Positions 60,670 to 64,000 of a stretch of DNA of 64,000 bases are shown in pieces. The number at the start of each line of letters is the position of its first letter. Position 1 is the stretch's first letter. This stretch comes from Thiopseudomonas sp. GTDB lineage: Bacteria; Pseudomonadota; Gammaproteobacteria; Pseudomonadales; Pseudomonadaceae. The stretch covers positions 15,396 to 79,395 of the forward strand of contig JALOAC010000011.1 in the NCBI GenBank assembly GCA_023228985.1. Reading direction: 5' to 3'. The translations under genes were made by a program, and so were the position numbers. Below the pieces are notes generated by a model. The model was not told the DNA's origin, did not search any database, and saw only the letters and a program-made list of their open reading frames with translations.

Positions 60670-62370
60670 ATGTCCGTCAGTCTAAAAATATTACGCATTG
60701 CTGTTCTGGCAGGATGCAGTGTCGCTCTTTGCGGTTTGCAGGCAGCGCCCTTGCCGGGTGACCGTGATCTGGCCCGTGAGCGTCAGCAGCGACTGCTGCA
60801 GGAGCAACAGCAGCGGCTGGATGAACTGCAAAGCCTGCCCGGTGCTCTACCCGATGCAGGCGCAGTGACTGCATCCGCGGACGACCGTTGTATTGACATT
60901 CAGCAGGTGGCACTGGCGGGCGTTACCTTGCTCAAGCCGGCAGTGCAGGCCGTCTTGATCGCCCCTTACCAGAAGCAATGCCTGACAGTCGCGCAGATCA
61001 ACCAGCTGCTGCAAGACATCACCCATGCCTATATTGAGCGCGGCTATGTAACGACTCGGGCTTATCTACCCGCCCAGGACTTGGGTGGCGGCCAGCTGCA
61101 CATTCAGGTGATGGAAGGGCGTGTCGAAGCGTTGGATGGGGCGGGCGTGCTGCTTCCGCAAGAGCTGCGCATGGTACTGCCCCTGCACGTCGGAGAGGCT
61201 TTCAATATTCGCTCGCTGGAGCAGGCGGTGGATCAGCTGGGCCGCCTGCCGTCCCGGCAGGTTCAGTTTGACCTGCAGCCGGGCGAAGAAGCCGGTGGCA
61301 GCCGAGTGGTGGCTCGCGGCGAGCGCAGCAAACCCTGGCGTGTGGGCTTGAGCCGCCATAATGACGGCCAGCGCAGCACCGGCGAACAACAGTGGAGCAG
61401 CTGGCTGGCCTGGGACAGTCCGTTGGGCTTGGCCGACCAGTTAAATATCCGCGGCAGCAGGGATGCGGTCAGTGACCGTTACCGCCACTCGGCCAGCCAT
61501 GGTCTGAGTTATCAGCTGCCCTATGGCTGGTGGACCTTCAATTACCACTATAACCACAGCTATTACCGTACCCGCACCGAAGGGCAGGGCTTTTCGTTTG
61601 TGCTCGATGGCGTCAGCACCACTCAGGCACTGACCGCCGAGCGGGTGATACACCGCGACAGCACCAGTAAAACGGCCGTGAATGTTGGTATCAGCCACAT
61701 CCGCGGCCGCAACTATCTGGACAACTATCGGCTGGATGTCTCCAGCCAGCGCCTGACTGAATATCAACTGGGCTTTAACCATGGCCGGCGCATTGGCAAT
61801 GCCTTTCTTAACCTGGATCTGGGTTGGCAACGGGGTAGCGGCGCACTGGATGCGCAGCGCAAGGGCTCATCCAAAGGTTGGCAGCCCGTGGCCCGCTATA
61901 ACAAATACACCCTGACCGCCAGCTACTTGCAGCCGTTCCAACTGGCCGGTGAGCGTTTCAGCTTTGACAGCCTGTTTAATGCCCAGCGCAGTGAAGATGT
62001 GCTTTACAGCCCACAGCGCTTCAGCCTGGGTGGTTTGTATTCTATCCGTGGCTACAAAGACCAAAGCCTGACCGGCGACAGCGGCTACTACTGGCGTAAC
62101 CAACTGCGCTGGAGCCGCCCGGTCACCTGGCACGGATTACAACCTTTGCTGCAGCAATACAGCTTGCTCGCCGCCTATGACCTGGGTGCCATTCGTGGCG
62201 ATAAATATAACCACGAAAGCAGCGGGCGCATGGCCAGCCATGCCATTGAGCTGAGCGCACAGGGCGAGCACCTGGCCCTGTCCATCACCAGCGCCCACAC
62301 CTTGTCCCGCCCGGATGCCCTTGAACGCAAGGAAAGACCGGTTTATTTCCGCATCGACGTGTTCTTTTAA
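60670..62370 (+). CDS. TpsB outer-membrane transporter (ShlB/FhaC/CdiB type)
   Basis: The 566-residue product has a signal peptide (AVLAGCSVALCGLQA), a leading helix rich in Gln and Leu (RERQQRLLQEQQQRLDELQS), two POTRA-type domains (about 70-210: CIDIQQVALAGVTLLKP, GYVTTRAYLPAQDLGGGQLHI) and a 16-strand barrel (ends with VYFRIDVFF). TpsB proteins export a large TpsA partner. TpsA follows 12 nt later. The gene is visibly more G+C-rich than the rest of the window. Confidence 0.93.
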   Translation: MSVSLKILRIAVLAGCSVALCGLQAAPLPGDRDLARERQQRLLQEQQQRLDELQSLPGALPDAGAVTASADDRCIDIQQVALAGVTLLKPAVQAVLIAPYQKQCLTVAQINQLLQDITHAYIERGYVTTRAYLPAQDLGGGQLHIQVMEGRVEALDGAGVLLPQELRMVLPLHVGEAFNIRSLEQAVDQLGRLPSRQVQFDLQPGEEAGGSRVVARGERSKPWRVGLSRHNDGQRSTGEQQWSSWLAWDSPLGLADQLNIRGSRDAVSDRYRHSASHGLSYQLPYGWWTFNYHYNHSYYRTRTEGQGFSFVLDGVSTTQALTAERVIHRDSTSKTAVNVGISHIRGRNYLDNYRLDVSSQRLTEYQLGFNHGRRIGNAFLNLDLGWQRGSGALDAQRKGSSKGWQPVARYNKYTLTASYLQPFQLAGERFSFDSLFNAQRSEDVLYSPQRFSLGGLYSIRGYKDQSLTGDSGYYWRNQLRWSRPVTWHGLQPLLQQYSLLAAYDLGAIRGDKYNHESSGRMASHAIELSAQGEHLALSITSAHTLSRPDALERKERPVYFRIDVFF

Positions 62371-62382
62371 CAGGATAGTGAA

Positions 62383-64000
62383 ATGAATACCCAAAGCCCC
62401 CTGTTCAAAACCATTGCCCATCTACTGATTGCCGTGATGTGGGCGCAGCCCTTACACAGCATCGCTGCCAACCTGAGCGTGGACCATCAGGGTGGTGGCA
62501 ATACCCACATTACCTCGGCCAACAATGGCGTGCCGGTGGTCAACATTGCCACCCCCAATGGCAAAGGGTTGTCGCACAACAAGTTCACCGACTATAACGT
62601 CGGCCAGCAGGGGCTGATTCTCAACAACAGCACTGACAAACTGACCAGCACTCAACTGGGCGGCATCATTTTTGGCAACAGCCAGCTGGGCGGCAAGGCC
62701 GCCAACACGATTCTGAATGAAGTCACTGGCGGCCAGCGCAGCCAGCTCAAGGGTTACACTGAAGTGGCGGGCAAACAGGCGCATGTGATTGTGGCTAACC
62801 CGCATGGCATTACCTGCGATGGCTGTGGCTTTATCAACACTCCGCATGCCACCCTGACCACCGGTCAGCCGATGCTGGAGCAGGGGCAGCTCAAAGGCTA
62901 TGACGTGAATGGCGGCGACATTGAAATTGCCGGTGTAGGGCTCAACGCCACCAATCTCAGCCGCTTTGACCTGATCACCCGCAGCGCAAAAATCAATGCC
63001 GAACTGCACGCCAATGAACTCAACATCATCACTGGCCGCAACCAGGTAGAAGCGGGCACGCTCAAGGCTACCGCCAAGACCGACACGACAAACGGCCAGC
63101 CCTTGCTGGCGATTGACAGCTCGGCGCTGGGCGGCATGTATGCCGGTGCCATTCGGCTGGTTGGTACCGAAGCTGGCGTGGGCGTGAAACTGGCCGGCGA
63201 CATGGCCGCCAGTGCTGGTGATATCCGGATTGATGCCAATGGCAAGCTGGTGATCGCACGGGCAGCAGCCGGACAGAACCTGCAGTTGATTGCAGAGAGT
63301 ATTGAGCTTGAAAAGGATGCCTATGCTGGCAAGAAGGCACAAATTACAGCTCAAACACTGCGTGTGCAGGACAGTCTGGCAGCAGGCGAGCTGATCGAAA
63401 TCGAGGCGACGCGCTTCGAGAACACAGGGGTTACAGAGGCCGGTATTCGAACAGATGGTACAGCCCAGTCCGCCGGGCAGGTGGTTGTAAAGGCAGAGCA
63501 GGTTGTCAACAGTGGCGAGCTGGCCAGTCATGGCACGCTCGAAATGGCTGTGCACAGCCTGGATAACAGGCAAGGCCATATCAGCAGCACGACTATGGGC
63601 AGCATCTACGCAGATGATATAAACAACCACCAGGGCCACATCGTATCGCAAGGTGATCTGAACATTGAAGCGCAGGAGTTGGATAACGGAGATGGAGTGC
63701 TGCTGGCAGAGCGCAAGTTCACCGTGCAGGCGAACGCTGTGACCAATGCTGAGGACGGGTTATTGGTCGCGGGTACGGACGCTGACATTCTACTGTCAGG
63801 CGGCTTAAATAATGCGGGTCGTATTCAGGCTGGACAAGACTTGAGCGTGCACAGCGGGTCGGGAGCGCTGGTAAACAGCGGAAGCCTGGGTGCCGGCGCA
63901 GACGTACAGCTGACCGCAGCGCAGATACGCAATGATGAAGGAGTGATTCTAAGCGGTGGTGATCTGCAACTGACCGGCGAGGAGATTATTAATCGACGTG
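62383..64000 (+). CDS. TpsA filamentous hemagglutinin-like exoprotein (partial; possible CdiA)
   Basis: An open frame from ATG at 62383 runs to the window end without a stop (539 codons). After a signal peptide (LLIAVMWAQPLHSIAA) it has the TPS secretion domain (LGGIIFGNSQLGGKAANTIL, VANPHGITCDGCGFINTPHA) and then beta-helix repeats (LDNRQGHISS, NNHQGHIVSQGDLNI, LNNAGRIQAGQDLS). This is a two-partner secreted exoprotein. It may be a contact-dependent growth inhibition toxin CdiA, but the VENN motif, C-terminal toxin and immunity gene would be beyond the window. Confidence 0.88.
   Translation, partial: MNTQSPLFKTIAHLLIAVMWAQPLHSIAANLSVDHQGGGNTHITSANNGVPVVNIATPNGKGLSHNKFTDYNVGQQGLILNNSTDKLTSTQLGGIIFGNSQLGGKAANTILNEVTGGQRSQLKGYTEVAGKQAHVIVANPHGITCDGCGFINTPHATLTTGQPMLEQGQLKGYDVNGGDIEIAGVGLNATNLSRFDLITRSAKINAELHANELNIITGRNQVEAGTLKATAKTDTTNGQPLLAIDSSALGGMYAGAIRLVGTEAGVGVKLAGDMAASAGDIRIDANGKLVIARAAAGQNLQLIAESIELEKDAYAGKKAQITAQTLRVQDSLAAGELIEIEATRFENTGVTEAGIRTDGTAQSAGQVVVKAEQVVNSGELASHGTLEMAVHSLDNRQGHISSTTMGSIYADDINNHQGHIVSQGDLNIEAQELDNGDGVLLAERKFTVQANAVTNAEDGLLVAGTDADILLSGGLNNAGRIQAGQDLSVHSGSGALVNSGSLGAGADVQLTAAQIRNDEGVILSGGDLQLTGEEIINRR

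Noticed and set aside
62452..63651. 399-codon minus-strand ORF opposite TpsA
   Set aside because: It is the mirror of the repetitive tpsA frame, whose plus-strand protein has a secretion domain and repeats; the minus product has no recognised features.

Overview
The window looks like a chromosomal segment of a gammaproteobacterium of the Pseudomonas lineage with moderate G+C. Three things point there: the tmRNA at 23644-23999 encodes the tag ANDDNYALAA, which is the Pseudomonas tag; the gene orders lpxD-fabZ-lpxA-lpxB-rnhB, metG/mrp, and fliK-L-M-N-O-P-Q-R-flhB match that group; and a sigma-54 type promoter precedes the flagellar operon. It is not a typical pseudomonad: it carries an ATP-type 6-phosphofructokinase, a trpB with no trpA beside it and an sdhB standing alone.

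Layout. 1-3162: lipid A and fatty acid genes plus rnhB. 3169-13247: housekeeping genes (MlaA-like protein, an exported hydrolase, metG, mrp, trpB, zapE, an NlpC/P60 lipoprotein, panE, a J-domain protein). 13440-17545: a methyltransferase, a chemoreceptor and a DUF815 ATPase. 17611-21413: a copper export operon (copA, cueR, a small Cys-rich exported protein, a DUF411 protein) behind a MerR-type promoter with a 19-bp spacer. 21544-23525: an FKBP lipoprotein and three small genes leading to ssrA. 23974-26631: stacked remnants of elements inserted at the 3' end of ssrA, with two near-identical 100-bp att-like repeats, a third diverged copy, decayed integrase ends, a ParD/ParE pair and an unknown membrane-anchored protein. 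26858-33504: a complete type I Wadjet plasmid-defence operon, jetABCD, preceded by a strong promoter with an 8-bp palindrome and a 12-codon leader ORF. 33681-36714: sdhB, pfkA, ttcA. 36738-43674: the flagellar motor/export operon. 43776-45820: phoPQ. 45875-53644: a sigma-28 driven chemoreceptor, an ABC ATPase with argF, grxD, pyrF, a LOG-family protein and a metallo-beta-lactamase/beta-CASP nuclease. 53680-59692: a MITE-like repeat, a GGDEF relic, a lipoprotein/GGDEF-EAL pair, DUF1883 and a ZIP transporter. 59933-64000: a truncated hsdM, REP-like repeats and the start of a two-partner secretion (possibly CDI) locus that runs off the window.

The most notable system is the Wadjet operon. It is a known system class, but its leader ORF, ATGA-coupled start and palindromic promoter are worth attention. 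The accessory DNA is concentrated in two places: next to ssrA (integrase relics, toxin-antitoxin, Wadjet) and at the right edge (broken restriction-modification gene, visibly more G+C-rich TpsB/TpsA).

All calls come from reading the sequence; no database search or alignment was run. Start codons were chosen by ribosome binding sites, overlaps and family lengths.
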